The position numbers and the translations under genes are program-made. A DNA stretch of 64,000 bases from Planctomycetota bacterium. GTDB taxonomy: Bacteria > Planctomycetota > UBA8742 > UBA2392. The stretch spans positions 1,984,001 through 2,048,000 of the forward strand of contig JACKID010000001.1 of the NCBI GenBank assembly GCA_020638675.1. The letters are read 5' to 3'. Below the pieces are notes generated by a model. The model was not told where the DNA came from, did not search any database, and saw only the letters and a list, made by a program, of their open reading frames with translations. Shown in pieces: positions 8,406 through 17,661 of this stretch. The first letter of the stretch is position 1. Each line of letters starts with the position of its first letter.

Positions 8406-8807
8406 ATGCTGAAACTGCCGACGAATGCGGGTGAGTGGGGCTTCGTGATCGTTTTGACCGTGCTGTTCGGCGGGCTGGCGTTCGGCGTGATCTACTCGCA
8501 GATCCAGCTGCACGACATGAAGTTTGAGCAGGCGCGGCAGGACACCGAAATTCACCTGCGGCGGATGGCCGACCAGGTGCGCGACTACCACCAGCGCACC
8601 GGCAAACTCGAGGACGAACTGACCGCGATGGGCATCGATCCGGCCGATCTCGAGACACGCAACGCGGTGATCAGCCCGAAGGTCCAGGCACACGGCGGGC
8701 TCTTCGACCTTCACGCGGAGCTCAAGAAATTCGGCGGGGCACGCTGCTCCGTGGCATACGAGATTGACGGAACGCAATCCACCGCCGCCTGGGCGCCGGG
8801 CGACTAA
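8406..8807 (+). CDS. Uncharacterised membrane-anchored protein, 133 aa
   Basis: One transmembrane helix near residues 12-32 (WGFVIVLTVLFGGLAFGVIY) is followed by an amphipathic, probably coiled-coil stretch (KFEQARQDTEIHLRRMADQV) and a small C-terminal domain. The size and shape recall pilin-like or secretion-pseudopilin proteins, but no prepilin peptidase site is seen, so I make no functional claim. A GTG at 8400 is an alternative start. The stop TAA overlaps the stop of a convergent small ORF on the other strand by 4 bp. Confidence 0.65.
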   Translation: MLKLPTNAGEWGFVIVLTVLFGGLAFGVIYSQIQLHDMKFEQARQDTEIHLRRMADQVRDYHQRTGKLEDELTAMGIDPADLETRNAVISPKVQAHGGLFDLHAELKKFGGARCSVAYEIDGTQSTAAWAPGD

Positions 8808-8953
8808 TCACCCTCGGCGGTGAGCGCAGGTTGCACCGCACCCTTCCCGGCGACGGCCGTCAGGGGGCAGTGATCTCGAGCTGCTTCACCGTCCTGGGCA
8901 ACCGCCAGCCCGGTCGTCGTCAACAACAGAGCCAGTCCAATCAACAAGCACAT
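8804..8953 (-). CDS. Putative 49-aa secreted peptide
   Basis: The peptide starts MCLLIGLALLLTTTGLAVAQ, a textbook signal sequence with an AVA-Q cleavage site, leaving a mature part of about 30 residues with one Cys. A GGGGGA ribosome site precedes the ATG at 8953 at the right distance. Its TAG overlaps the TAA of the convergent 133-aa gene by 4 bp, an arrangement seen at four other gene pairs in this window, which supports it being real. No homologue is recognised. Confidence 0.5.
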   Translation of the reverse strand: MCLLIGLALLLTTTGLAVAQDGEAARDHCPLTAVAGKGAVQPALTAEGD

Positions 8954-9083
8954 GTGTGTCCCCCAAGCGTGGAAAAGCCACAGGGCCGCATATCAGCCGA
9001 TGCAAATCGGGAAAGCTGCAGTGCGGGCTCGCGGGCGCGCAAGCGAATGGAAGAAATGCCCGGCGCAGCCTGATTGCATGTCG

Positions 9084-9089
9084 TATAAT
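9084..9089 (+). promoter_or_regulatory. TATAAT box just upstream of the SGNH gene
   Basis: A perfect TATAAT lies seven bases before the ATG at 9096. No convincing -35 element is seen at the right spacing. If it is a true -10 box, transcription would begin at or near the start codon, giving a leaderless mRNA. Confidence 0.25.
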
Positions 9090-9095
9090 GCACTT

Positions 9096-10226
9096 ATGTA
9101 TAAGTCTTTGGCGCTTCTGTTGCCGTTGCTGGGGCTCTCTGTTGCCGTCGCCGACAGGCTTTGGCGCACGCCGGGGCTGGTGTGGAACTGGCTGGCTTTG
9201 CTGCTCGTTGTTTGCGGACTGGCGGCTGTCGTCATGGGCTGGCGGGCACGCAAGTCCGAGCGCAAACAGAAGTGGTACAGCCTGCGCCCGGGCATCATTG
9301 CCTTCTGCGCAATCCTGCTGTTGGCGGGTTGGTACGTCGCGCGCGTGCCCGCGCCGATGGGGGAGGGCCCGGCGGGCCCGGGCGTTGCGCAAGCCGCGTT
9401 TGCCCGCACCTGGAGCGAACGGCCGATCATGCTGCTGAGCATCGGCGACAGCGTCAGCACCGGCTACGGCGCTCCGAAGGGGCAGGGCTACTTTGAGCTG
9501 ATCCGGGAAAACGCAGACGACACCTACCCGGAGATGGCGGGCCTCGACCTCTCCCACGTGCTGCCGAACATCCGCGTCGTGCGCCAGGCCGGCAACAGCA
9601 CCAACAGCACGGAGCACCTGTCGACCATCATGGCGCTGCCGAACTACCCGGCCGAGACGTTCGGCATCGTCTGCGTGACCACAGGCGGCATCGACCTGAT
9701 CCACTACTACGGCAAGGCCGAGCCGCGCGAAGGCGCCATGTACGGCGCAACCATGGAGCAGGCCGAGCCGTGGATCGAGAACTTCCGCAAGCGGCTGCGC
9801 GAGATGATGACGGCGCTTGCCGAAAAGTTCCCGGGCGGGTGCGCGGTGATGCTGGCGGCCATCTATGAGCCGACCGACGGCGTGGGGGATGTCGAGAACG
9901 CCGGCCCGATGTTCTGGCTGCCTGCATGGCCCGAAGGCAAAGTCATCCACGGCGCATACAACCAGGCGCTGCGGGACTGCGCGGCCGAATTCCCTTTCGT
10001 TCACCTGGTGGACGTGCACGGGGTGATGCTGGGCCACGGGATCCACTGCCGGGACCGCACCAACGAGTTCTACGACGCCGACGACCCGACCTACTGGTTC
10101 TTCATCAATCTCGAGGATCCGAACCGGCGCGGCTACGACGCCATTCGCCGAGTGTTCCTGAACGAGATCACAAACGCTTTGCGGGGCGAGCCGGGCTTTG
10201 ACGTGCCGCCTGCTTCCGGGCCATAA
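9096..10226 (+). CDS. SGNH/GDSL hydrolase-like membrane protein with atypical catalytic blocks
   Basis: About 376 residues. Two or three N-terminal hydrophobic helices (residues 5-85) anchor an extracytoplasmic SGNH domain. Block I is clear (LSIGDSVSTGYG, with the nucleophile Ser) and a block II-like GNSTNS follows. Block III is TTGGID rather than GxND, and the block V His of DxxHPN is Asp (NLEDPNRRGYDAI). With the usual base missing, the protein may use another His or be non-hydrolytic. SGNH enzymes commonly remove acyl groups from lipids or polysaccharides. ATGs at 9078 and 9096 are both possible; the hydrophobic segment favours 9096. Confidence 0.7.
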   Translation: MYKSLALLLPLLGLSVAVADRLWRTPGLVWNWLALLLVVCGLAAVVMGWRARKSERKQKWYSLRPGIIAFCAILLLAGWYVARVPAPMGEGPAGPGVAQAAFARTWSERPIMLLSIGDSVSTGYGAPKGQGYFELIRENADDTYPEMAGLDLSHVLPNIRVVRQAGNSTNSTEHLSTIMALPNYPAETFGIVCVTTGGIDLIHYYGKAEPREGAMYGATMEQAEPWIENFRKRLREMMTALAEKFPGGCAVMLAAIYEPTDGVGDVENAGPMFWLPAWPEGKVIHGAYNQALRDCAAEFPFVHLVDVHGVMLGHGIHCRDRTNEFYDADDPTYWFFINLEDPNRRGYDAIRRVFLNEITNALRGEPGFDVPPASGP

Positions 10227-10233
10227 TCGGGCC

Positions 10234-10917
10234 ATGGAAGCGGACCCGAACTTTCGCCTCAAAGCCTTTGCCGTGATCGCCGCCGTGATGGGCGTGTTCC
10301 TGGTTTCCTTCGTGGCCCAGCGCGTCTGGTTCTGGATGCGCACGCGCAAACGCGAGGACGTCGACACGTCGCGCGTCGAGCCGATCGTGGACTTCGGGCT
10401 GCTGGGCATCGGGCTGATCGTGATCTGGATGGCGATCGAGGCGCTGGTGCTGTCGCTGATCACCTCCGGCTTGCAGGTGCAGCCGCGCGAGCGTCGCAAG
10501 ATTGCGGAGATCGAAATCGGCAAGCTCGACGAAGAAACCGGCCAGCTCAACCTCTTGTTCTATCCCGTCGACCGGGCGGGGCGGCGCATGTCCAGCCAGC
10601 GGCGGCCGGTACTCACCTCCGGGCGCGAGTTCGAGCTGATCGTCGAAGTGATCGAGTGGCGCAGCGCCTGGACGTGGCTGGGCGAAGGCGGCTTCTACCA
10701 GTTCGTCACTCTGGGCGGCTACGGCAACCCGACCAACAACCCGGAGAAAACCACGCTGGAGCCGGAAAGCGTGCCCCGCACCGCCGGCGCGACGCTGTTC
10801 CTGCGCAAGCCGATGCAGTGGGAAGTTCGCCAGCCCTGCGCCGAGGGCGACGTCTACGACATCTACCTGAACCCGGGCAGCGACAGCCTGGAAGTCGATA
10901 CCCACGCGGAAGATTAG
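10234..10917 (+). CDS. Uncharacterised two-TM protein, 227 aa
   Basis: Two transmembrane helices (about 10-30 and 52-75) separated by a short basic loop are followed by an extracytoplasmic domain of about 150 residues, predicted mostly beta-strand with a Gly/Asn-rich loop (LGGYGNPTNNPEK). No family is recognised. It starts 8 bp after the SGNH gene and probably shares its transcript. Its TAG overlaps the TAA of the convergent permease gene by 4 bp. Confidence 0.65.
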   Translation: MEADPNFRLKAFAVIAAVMGVFLVSFVAQRVWFWMRTRKREDVDTSRVEPIVDFGLLGIGLIVIWMAIEALVLSLITSGLQVQPRERRKIAEIEIGKLDEETGQLNLLFYPVDRAGRRMSSQRRPVLTSGREFELIVEVIEWRSAWTWLGEGGFYQFVTLGGYGNPTNNPEKTTLEPESVPRTAGATLFLRKPMQWEVRQPCAEGDVYDIYLNPGSDSLEVDTHAED

Positions 10918-12884
10918 TCGGCCGGCTTGTCGTCGGTGATGACCTGGTCGAAATCCGGCAGCTCCTGCGTCGGCCCAGCGGGCTGACCCGGTGCGGCTTG
11001 CGGCATTGATGGCGGCGGCGGCGCTGCGGCTTCCGGCGCGGTCACGGCCGCGAGTACCTGCTGCAGTTGTGCCTCGGTCGCCTGCACGGGCTCGGGCGTA
11101 GCGTTGCCTTCGCTGAGCTGCTTGACGCGCTCCAGCACCTTGCGCCGACTGGCGAGGTTCAGCACCAGCAGCCCGGCGGCAATCGCCGCGGTGGTCGATG
11201 CGTAGGTTACCCAGCGCCATTGGAAAGCGTCGGCGGACGACTGCAGGTGCTTGGTCTGGCTGCCTTCGCCGACCGCGGCACGAGCGGACTGCTTGCCCCA
11301 ACTGACGGCGTTCATGCCGCCCGCGATCGGGGAGAACTGTGACACCATCGCATCCTCCGGCTCAACGCCCGAGGTCGCGATCATCTGGGTGATGAACGGA
11401 ACGATCAGCCATACCACGATGATCAAGCCCGTCAGCAGGCTGGAAAGCGCCTTGGAAATCCCGCTGAGCGTCAGCCGCCAGGTGATCTGGCCGCTCAACA
11501 GCAGCGTCATGCCAAGTACCAGCAGCAGCGCGAGGAAGCCGTTGAACTCATGCTTCTCGAACGTCTGCACGACTTCACGCAGCTCGGATTCCGACTTCTT
11601 GCTGGCCGCCGCAAGCGCGGAGTTCGGCGTCGGACCACCGCCGGGCGGACCTGCGAACATCGAAATGTTGTCGAGGCCCATGACGTTGCGGTAATCCTCG
11701 GTCAGCGTGGCCTTGTCTTCGAGGCGCGCATCCAGCCGGTCGAAGCACACCCAGGCCGTGCCCACGAGGAGCACCAGCCCCAGCACTGTGATCAGCGTCG
11801 TGTGCACTACGCCGCGGTCGCCGCCGGGGAAGAACATTCGGCCGAACTTGTTGTTGATCGCAGGGTTGAGCTTTTCGATCTCACGCCGGACGCGGCGGCT
11901 GGCAACAGGCGGCTCGCCGGGCGCGGTCAGCGCCGGCACCATCAGCACGAACGTGAAATACACGGCGATCATGATCAGCCCGCCGTAGGCCGAGTCGTGG
12001 GATGCGATTCGGACCGCGACGTAGTAGATCGCGAACTGGATCGGGATTTCGATTGCGGCCACAGTCCAGAGCAGGCGCAGCGCCGTGCTCTTGTTGTGCG
12101 AAGAAGGCTTGAGCCGGTTCGTTGTCGAAATGAACAGGAACGAGCAATAGATGCCCCAGGTGGCTGTCATCGCGCAGACGTAGAACACGCCCTCGCTCAG
12201 CGTGGGGTCGAACATGTTCATCAGCGTCGGCGCGATCATGGAAACCAGCGCGCGCGCGACGGTCAGCACGATGAAGATGATCAGGATGCTCAGCCCGATG
12301 ACGAACGCGAACGCATAGGTCACCAGCACGGCCGGGATTGCTTTCTTCACGAGGCTGGAGGCATATACGCCGACGAAGCTGATGAAGATCGAAAACAGGA
12401 TCAGCACCCACAGCACGGCAAAGAAAACCGATGGCTGAATGCCGCCGAACAGGCTGGCGATCGCAAACAGCGGGATCGTGGCGATGATGAATATGCTGGA
12501 TTGCAGCGCCGCCGCCGAGAATTTGCCGAGCGCGATTTCCCACGGAGACAGCGGCGTTAGCAGCAATAGATCAAATGACTTCTTCTCATGCTCCGACGCG
12601 ATCGCCGTACTCGAGAACGCCGGGAACACCAGCATCACGACCGCGACCAGCACGATCGACATGGTGATGAAGAGCCCGCTGCCGATGCTGGTCGGGTTCT
12701 CGTACATGCCCTTGGTGTTGCTTTGCACGTACAGCCAGATGGCGAAGATCGCGCCCTGGATCAGCAGATAAGCCGTCAGGATGATGACCAGCTTCCAGCT
12801 TCGGCACGCGACGCGCAGCTCGCGAACCGCCAGCGGGTTCATGAACAGGCGCTTGAAGAAACCGGGAGATTCGGTTGCTTCCAC
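10914..12884 (-). CDS. ABC-2 type transporter permease with long C-terminal tail
   Basis: 656 residues, last gene of the Gld-like operon. The first half matches ABC-2 permeases: an N-terminal NPLAVRELRVACRSWK segment that packs on the ATPase, then about six helices including the SSTAIASEHEKKSFDLLLLT coupling motif. The second half adds several more helices around a large extracytoplasmic loop. The final 80 residues are Ala/Pro/Gln-rich and disordered. This is a second permease beside the GldF-like one, so the exporter may be a heterodimer or the two may serve different steps. The substrate is unknown; Gld-type systems act in export to the cell surface. Confidence 0.85.
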   Translation of the reverse strand: MEATESPGFFKRLFMNPLAVRELRVACRSWKLVIILTAYLLIQGAIFAIWLYVQSNTKGMYENPTSIGSGLFITMSIVLVAVVMLVFPAFSSTAIASEHEKKSFDLLLLTPLSPWEIALGKFSAAALQSSIFIIATIPLFAIASLFGGIQPSVFFAVLWVLILFSIFISFVGVYASSLVKKAIPAVLVTYAFAFVIGLSILIIFIVLTVARALVSMIAPTLMNMFDPTLSEGVFYVCAMTATWGIYCSFLFISTTNRLKPSSHNKSTALRLLWTVAAIEIPIQFAIYYVAVRIASHDSAYGGLIMIAVYFTFVLMVPALTAPGEPPVASRRVRREIEKLNPAINNKFGRMFFPGGDRGVVHTTLITVLGLVLLVGTAWVCFDRLDARLEDKATLTEDYRNVMGLDNISMFAGPPGGGPTPNSALAAASKKSESELREVVQTFEKHEFNGFLALLLVLGMTLLLSGQITWRLTLSGISKALSSLLTGLIIVVWLIVPFITQMIATSGVEPEDAMVSQFSPIAGGMNAVSWGKQSARAAVGEGSQTKHLQSSADAFQWRWVTYASTTAAIAAGLLVLNLASRRKVLERVKQLSEGNATPEPVQATEAQLQQVLAAVTAPEAAAPPPPSMPQAAPGQPAGPTQELPDFDQVITDDKPAD

Positions 12885-12896
12885 TATGCGGGTCCG

Positions 12897-15323
12897 TTAC
12901 TCGATCCGTTTGATTACGTGAATGCCGAATTGCGATTCCACGATGCCCACTTCGTCGACCTTCAGCTCGCTCGCCAGCCGCAGGAAAGGCTTGACCAGGT
13001 TTGCGGTCGGGCTGACGTCAAAGACATGCGTCGGGTCGCTGTCGTCTTCATTGTATTTCTTCTGCAGCTCGACGAAATCCTCGCCCTTCTGCGCCCGCGC
13101 GAGGATGTCGTTGGCCAGCTCCCACGCTTGCTCTTCCGTGCGCTCCGGGTCTTTCGGATTCACCCCGGCGAACTTGCCTTTCCAGCTGATCAGGATGTGG
13201 CGCACTTTGCCTTCAAACGCGCCCATCACCTTGTAGTCGGCCGGTGACACGAACAGCTGGTAAAGCTGCGCACCCGGGAACAGCCAGAACTCTTCCGTTC
13301 CGTCTGCACGGACGATCAACGCAGTGCGCAGTCCCTGAAGCTTCTCGCCGACGTACAAGCTGGCGTTCTTCAACTCTTCGCCGTCTCTGACCTGCACGTC
13401 GACCTGCCGCGTCGAGACGCCTTCGCCCAGCTTGTACTTCTCCTTGTCGAGCGCTTCGCTCAGCTTCGCGCCGCGCAACGTCTGTAGCGCGCGGTCTAGC
13501 CCGTCGGCGGAATCCTGGTCCGCCATCTCATCCCACGGCTGGGTGATACGCCACTGCATCTGGCCCTGCGCGTCGGCGCTGAAGCTGAGTTGCAGGACGG
13601 CGTCGCCGTTTGCGATGCGCACCGTCGCGGGCTTCTGGCCCGATTTGACCAGCGCCACGTCGCCGAGCTTCAGGTATTCGCCGGCCGGCACAAACAGCGC
13701 GCTGACCGTTTCGGCCTTCACCCAGTAAAGCTGCTCTGCGCCGTCGATGACTCGCAACACGGGCACTTCCCCCTGTTGGGTCTTTCCGAAATACAGGGTC
13801 GCCGTTTTCACCTTGGGTGCTTCCGGCTTTGGCGTTTCGTCCGCGGGCTTTTCATCTGCGGGTTTCTCGTCGCCAGGCTTTTCGGCGTCGGGACTGTCCG
13901 GCGTGTCGTCGCCATCACTGTCGCCCTCGCCGGGTTGCTTGGCAGGGTACACGGCCGTCACCCAGCGCTTGGAGAATCCCGCGCCGAGCTCGAGGGCCGC
14001 GCGGTCAAAGCTGCTGTCGTCGGGGTAGCCCTGCATGGTGTTGAGCGTCGTCTGCAGGTTGGAGACCTTCACGCGGTCCACTTCCATCGCCAGCGGCGCG
14101 GTCATCTTCCAGTTGGAAACGGCGCCGACGGCCTCGCGCGTCAGGGCAATCTCGCTGTCGCCGTCGTGCGTCGTCAGCGTGTCGGGTGTTGCACCGTCAG
14201 GGATCAGGTTCAGGCGCACCTTGCGCATGAAGTCGGACGTCGTGCGGAAGATGCGAGTGAGAACGTAGTCGCCTGCCCAGTAAATGAACTCGCCGGAGTT
14301 GGCGGTCTTGAGCATGACCGCAATGTCGCCATCGGCGTTCTTCTTGCCGAAGTAGAGGTGCGCGGTCGTCATTTCTTCGCCGACGGTGTACTTGATCGTC
14401 AGCTCTTTCTCGGGCGCGACGAGGTCAAAGCGTGCGGCATCCTCGGCGCGTCCGGCAATGTCGCCGGCGTGGTAGTTCTGCAGCGCGTCCGTGATCGCCC
14501 GGACGCTGCCGCCCTCGGCGTCGCCCTGGCGCGGCGCCACCAGCTGCCATTCGTCGCCAGCGGGGTCACTGCCCGGCTTGCGCTGGAAGACCATGCTGCG
14601 CTCGCCTTCCCTGATGGTGATTTCCTGCGCGACGGCCTCAAACGGCAGCGGCTCGAACGCCCTGGTGCTGACCCAGCGTTTGGGGTCGGGCTTGCCGTCG
14701 GAGTTCAGGTTCAACGCGCCATACAGCGTCTCGAACTGGCCGCCGAGGCCCGTCAGCTCGAAGATTCCCTCCGGCGCGTTTTCGCCCGCAAGCCGCACAA
14801 AGTCCCGCGTTGCGCCGTCGGCGTGGCCGACCATCACGTGCAGCAACTCCGCGCCCTTGTCGCCCTCAAGGCGCAGGTGCACCGCGTCTTCGTCGTTCAG
14901 GTTGTAGCTGGTGAACTGCGCGGCTGTGGTCGTGCTGGGCCTGTTCAAGCGCGAGGAATCGAACACGCGACTGATCAGCGAATCGACGTCCGCCTTGTCG
15001 GCGGGTGCGTTGAAGCGAGAGGGAACGCGCCAGTCATCTCCGTCGCGATTGAGTTCGAACTTCTCGCCATCCTTGCCCACCCACACCTGGATACGCTTGA
15101 TCTGCTCACGGTGGAACGCCGGGTCTTCCGTCGTGCCGCCGACCAGCGTTTCTTCCTTCAGCGGCTCTTCCACCTTCTTTGTCGCGCGCGTGACCCACAC
15201 AAGCAACGCCAGCACCACGATGATCGCCGAGACGACCATGAGCTGGCGATTGCGCTGCTTCGCGATCACCTCGTCAGGGGTGAAGCGTGCGGCCGTGGAT
15301 TCTGTCTTGGCTTCTTCCGTCAT
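12897..15323 (-). CDS. DUF4340 protein fused to a parvulin-type prolyl isomerase domain
   Basis: 808 residues. After one N-terminal transmembrane helix (about 28-46), two or three repeats of the DUF4340 fold follow (for example LELGAGFSKRWVTAVYPAK and similar units), interrupted by an acidic Pro/Glu/Asp/Lys linker near 460-500. The last 100 residues form a PpiC/parvulin domain: VRHILISWKGK, a QKGEDF helix, KKYNEDDSD, and the ending GIVESQFGIHVIKRIE. DUF4340 genes usually sit beside GldG-like genes, as here, but the fused isomerase is not usual. It probably helps fold or pass a protein substrate outside the membrane (inference). ATG at 15323 chosen because upstream codons have no family similarity. 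Confidence 0.85.
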   Translation of the reverse strand: MTEEAKTESTAARFTPDEVIAKQRNRQLMVVSAIIVVLALLVWVTRATKKVEEPLKEETLVGGTTEDPAFHREQIKRIQVWVGKDGEKFELNRDGDDWRVPSRFNAPADKADVDSLISRVFDSSRLNRPSTTTAAQFTSYNLNDEDAVHLRLEGDKGAELLHVMVGHADGATRDFVRLAGENAPEGIFELTGLGGQFETLYGALNLNSDGKPDPKRWVSTRAFEPLPFEAVAQEITIREGERSMVFQRKPGSDPAGDEWQLVAPRQGDAEGGSVRAITDALQNYHAGDIAGRAEDAARFDLVAPEKELTIKYTVGEEMTTAHLYFGKKNADGDIAVMLKTANSGEFIYWAGDYVLTRIFRTTSDFMRKVRLNLIPDGATPDTLTTHDGDSEIALTREAVGAVSNWKMTAPLAMEVDRVKVSNLQTTLNTMQGYPDDSSFDRAALELGAGFSKRWVTAVYPAKQPGEGDSDGDDTPDSPDAEKPGDEKPADEKPADETPKPEAPKVKTATLYFGKTQQGEVPVLRVIDGAEQLYWVKAETVSALFVPAGEYLKLGDVALVKSGQKPATVRIANGDAVLQLSFSADAQGQMQWRITQPWDEMADQDSADGLDRALQTLRGAKLSEALDKEKYKLGEGVSTRQVDVQVRDGEELKNASLYVGEKLQGLRTALIVRADGTEEFWLFPGAQLYQLFVSPADYKVMGAFEGKVRHILISWKGKFAGVNPKDPERTEEQAWELANDILARAQKGEDFVELQKKYNEDDSDPTHVFDVSPTANLVKPFLRLASELKVDEVGIVESQFGIHVIKRIE

Positions 15324-15351
15324 CTTCGTCAGGCCGCGCGGCGGCTCCTGT

Positions 15352-17661
15352 CTACTTGTCCGAGTCCCGGATGCCGATGCCGATCTCATACAGCTCGCGG
15401 TCGCGCCCGCGCATGAAGCTGCGCACGCCGGCAAACGCCAGCAGGATCAGCGGCACGCCCGCGATGCAGACCATGAACCAGAAAGTCTTCGTGCCCTGGT
15501 CGATCGGCCCGACTATGCGCGGGGCCACGCCGGTGCGCGCGCGCAGGCTGACCAGGTCGTCGCCGTAAATGAACGCCTCGGCGATGTTGCGATAGAACGT
15601 CAGCCCGTGGCTGATCACCACCGGCTCGATTTCATCCTGTGGGTAGCCGCGCAGATAATCAACGTTCAGCGCCGAAGCGGTCGTCATCACCAGCAGCTTG
15701 CCCTCGCGCGGGTTGAGCACCGGCTGGGCTTCCTCGGCTTCGGGGTCGCCGCTCCAGCCCGGAACCTTGCGTTTTTCATCCACCCAGAAGCTGGGGAACT
15801 TGCCGCTGAGCAAAGTGGCGACCAGCGCGCCATGGTCAAGCTTCTGCGCAAGGATTCCCTTGCCGGGCTTCGCGGCCGGGTCGCGCTCGACTTCAGCGGG
15901 TGAGTTCAGGTTGAATTTGACCGGAATCTCCGGCATGGCCGGGTTGGCCGGCATGAACTTGTACGCGTCGTCCTTGAGCGTGATCAGGTCCGTGCGTTCG
16001 AGATCAAGCTCCTTGAGCCTGTCGTCCTTGACGGTCTCTTCGACAACCAGCGGCAGCGGCAGCGAAGCCAGCCCGCGTGTGAACACGCTGGTCGCATTCA
16101 AGTCCTTCGGCTCGATCACCGGCGCGAGGCGCACGGTCGTCGGGACCAGCTCAAGGCTCTGGCCGCGGCGCGGGTCGCCACGAATCGCGTAGGGCTGCAG
16201 CTTGCCGTTTGGTCGCAGCAGCAGGTCCTGCCCGAATTCGATGCCGAGGTGTTTGGCCCATTCCTCAAACGTCGGGTCCAGCGGCTCTTTTTTGATCGTC
16301 ACGCCGGTGGGGGGCGTGAAGCTCATGGAGAAGTCGATGTCCGCGCTCCAGCCCTGCACCAGCAGCGCGACGTTGCCGCCCTCGTTCAGGTAGCGCTCAA
16401 TCTCGTACAGTTCGCGCTCGGACAGCCGGTTAGCCTCCATCACGATCAGACAGGCGAGGTCGCGCGGCACGCGCTTCTCGGTCTTCAGGTCGACCCAGAC
16501 GGTGTCGTAGTCCAGCACGCCCTTGATGTAGTTCAGCAGCGGCGTATGCCCGTTCTGCGGCATCTGGCCCGGCTGCGGCGGTCCGGCGCGCGGGTCGCTG
16601 GGCGGCAGCACGAAACCCAGGCGCGTGCGCGGGCGGGTCTGCTCCCAGATGTTGTCTTCGATGGCGGTCTTGATCTCCGCCTCGGTCTTCTTCTCCGAGA
16701 AGTCCCAGATCGCGCCGAACTTGTCCTCATCCGGCTTCACCTGCACGATCACGGCCGCGAAGTAGAGCGTGTCTTTCACGCCCGTCAGCGCACCATTGTC
16801 GTCGAACACCGGTTCGCGCTTGCCGTCGAACGGCTGCAGGTTCAGGTAGCCCGCGCCGAAGGGGTATTTCTGCTGCTGCCCGGCCGAGGGCGCAAGCGGC
16901 ACGCGCTGGTAGGTGACTTTCTCCGGCACGGTCTGCGCGATTGCATCCAGGGCCTTGTTCAGGTTGGCAGCCATCTCGCGGTGCGCGTCCGGCATGGGCT
17001 CCGTCACGTAGCAGGCGATGCGCACCGGCTTCTCGAACGACTTCAACAGCCGCTCGAAGGTCGGGCGTTTGGTCTCGTTGCGCATCGTCAGCACGGTGTA
17101 CGCGATGTCGAACTCCAGCGTGTCCACCCGGTGCTCGCGCGATTCGTCGGCCTTGTCGACGAGGTTCACGATGCCGTTGATGACCTTCGGCTCGGCCGTC
17201 CCGTAGTTGACCTCGAGACTGCTGAAGTAGCCCTGCACGCCGCGGACTTCTGAGCGCTCATCCTGCCCGCTCGTCTGAACGTCCACGGTTACCTTGACGC
17301 CCTTGTCGTCCAGCTCTTTGCGGCGGGTGGCGACTTCGTCGTTGGTGATGCGCTCGACGCGGTACTGCAGCTTGCCCGCGGAGCTGACGGACAACTCATC
17401 GAGCTTGTCCAGCACGTCGCGCTCAAGGTTGATGCGCTTGGCAGGCGGCTCGTCGTCGACGTAATAGACGACGTTGATCGGCTCGGTCAGCTTTTCGAAC
17501 AGACGCTGCGTGCCTTCGCTGAGCGTGAAACGATGGTCGCCCGTGAGGTCGAGGCGCGTGCGATACTCCATGCCCAGGTAGTTGATGGCGCCGAGCGCGA
17601 TCGCGACCAGCGTCGCCATCAGGTAGAAATGCAGGGTGTAGTTGCGGCGGCGGTTAATCAC
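15352..17661 (-). CDS. GldG-like ABC-associated extracytoplasmic protein
   Basis: 769 residues starting at a GTG that overlaps the upstream TAG by one base. An N-terminal transmembrane helix (13-30) and a C-terminal one (near 730-750) flank a large domain. Hallmarks of the GldG family (PF09822) are visible: NYLGMEYRTRLDLTGDHRFTLS near the start, VVYYVDDEPP, and LIVMEANRLSERELYEIERYLNEGGNVALLVQ in the middle. In Bacteroidota GldG pairs with GldA/GldF for gliding, but in other phyla the same trio occurs without gliding and its cargo is unknown. Confidence 0.9.
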   Translation of the reverse strand: MINRRRNYTLHFYLMATLVAIALGAINYLGMEYRTRLDLTGDHRFTLSEGTQRLFEKLTEPINVVYYVDDEPPAKRINLERDVLDKLDELSVSSAGKLQYRVERITNDEVATRRKELDDKGVKVTVDVQTSGQDERSEVRGVQGYFSSLEVNYGTAEPKVINGIVNLVDKADESREHRVDTLEFDIAYTVLTMRNETKRPTFERLLKSFEKPVRIACYVTEPMPDAHREMAANLNKALDAIAQTVPEKVTYQRVPLAPSAGQQQKYPFGAGYLNLQPFDGKREPVFDDNGALTGVKDTLYFAAVIVQVKPDEDKFGAIWDFSEKKTEAEIKTAIEDNIWEQTRPRTRLGFVLPPSDPRAGPPQPGQMPQNGHTPLLNYIKGVLDYDTVWVDLKTEKRVPRDLACLIVMEANRLSERELYEIERYLNEGGNVALLVQGWSADIDFSMSFTPPTGVTIKKEPLDPTFEEWAKHLGIEFGQDLLLRPNGKLQPYAIRGDPRRGQSLELVPTTVRLAPVIEPKDLNATSVFTRGLASLPLPLVVEETVKDDRLKELDLERTDLITLKDDAYKFMPANPAMPEIPVKFNLNSPAEVERDPAAKPGKGILAQKLDHGALVATLLSGKFPSFWVDEKRKVPGWSGDPEAEEAQPVLNPREGKLLVMTTASALNVDYLRGYPQDEIEPVVISHGLTFYRNIAEAFIYGDDLVSLRARTGVAPRIVGPIDQGTKTFWFMVCIAGVPLILLAFAGVRSFMRGRDRELYEIGIGIRDSDK

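Noticed and set aside
13590..15416. A 608-codon open frame on the plus strand
   Set aside because: Antisense to the DUF4340-parvulin gene; composition is the mirror of that gene and no ribosome site or domain is present. The same applies to long antisense frames at 3926-5107, 8886-10550, 11550-12560, 35472-36713 and 38953-40128.
15323..15434. N-terminal extension of the DUF4340 gene
   Set aside because: The added residues are Ala/Ser/Cys-rich and overlap the GldG-like coding end; the ATG at 15323 places the TM helix properly.
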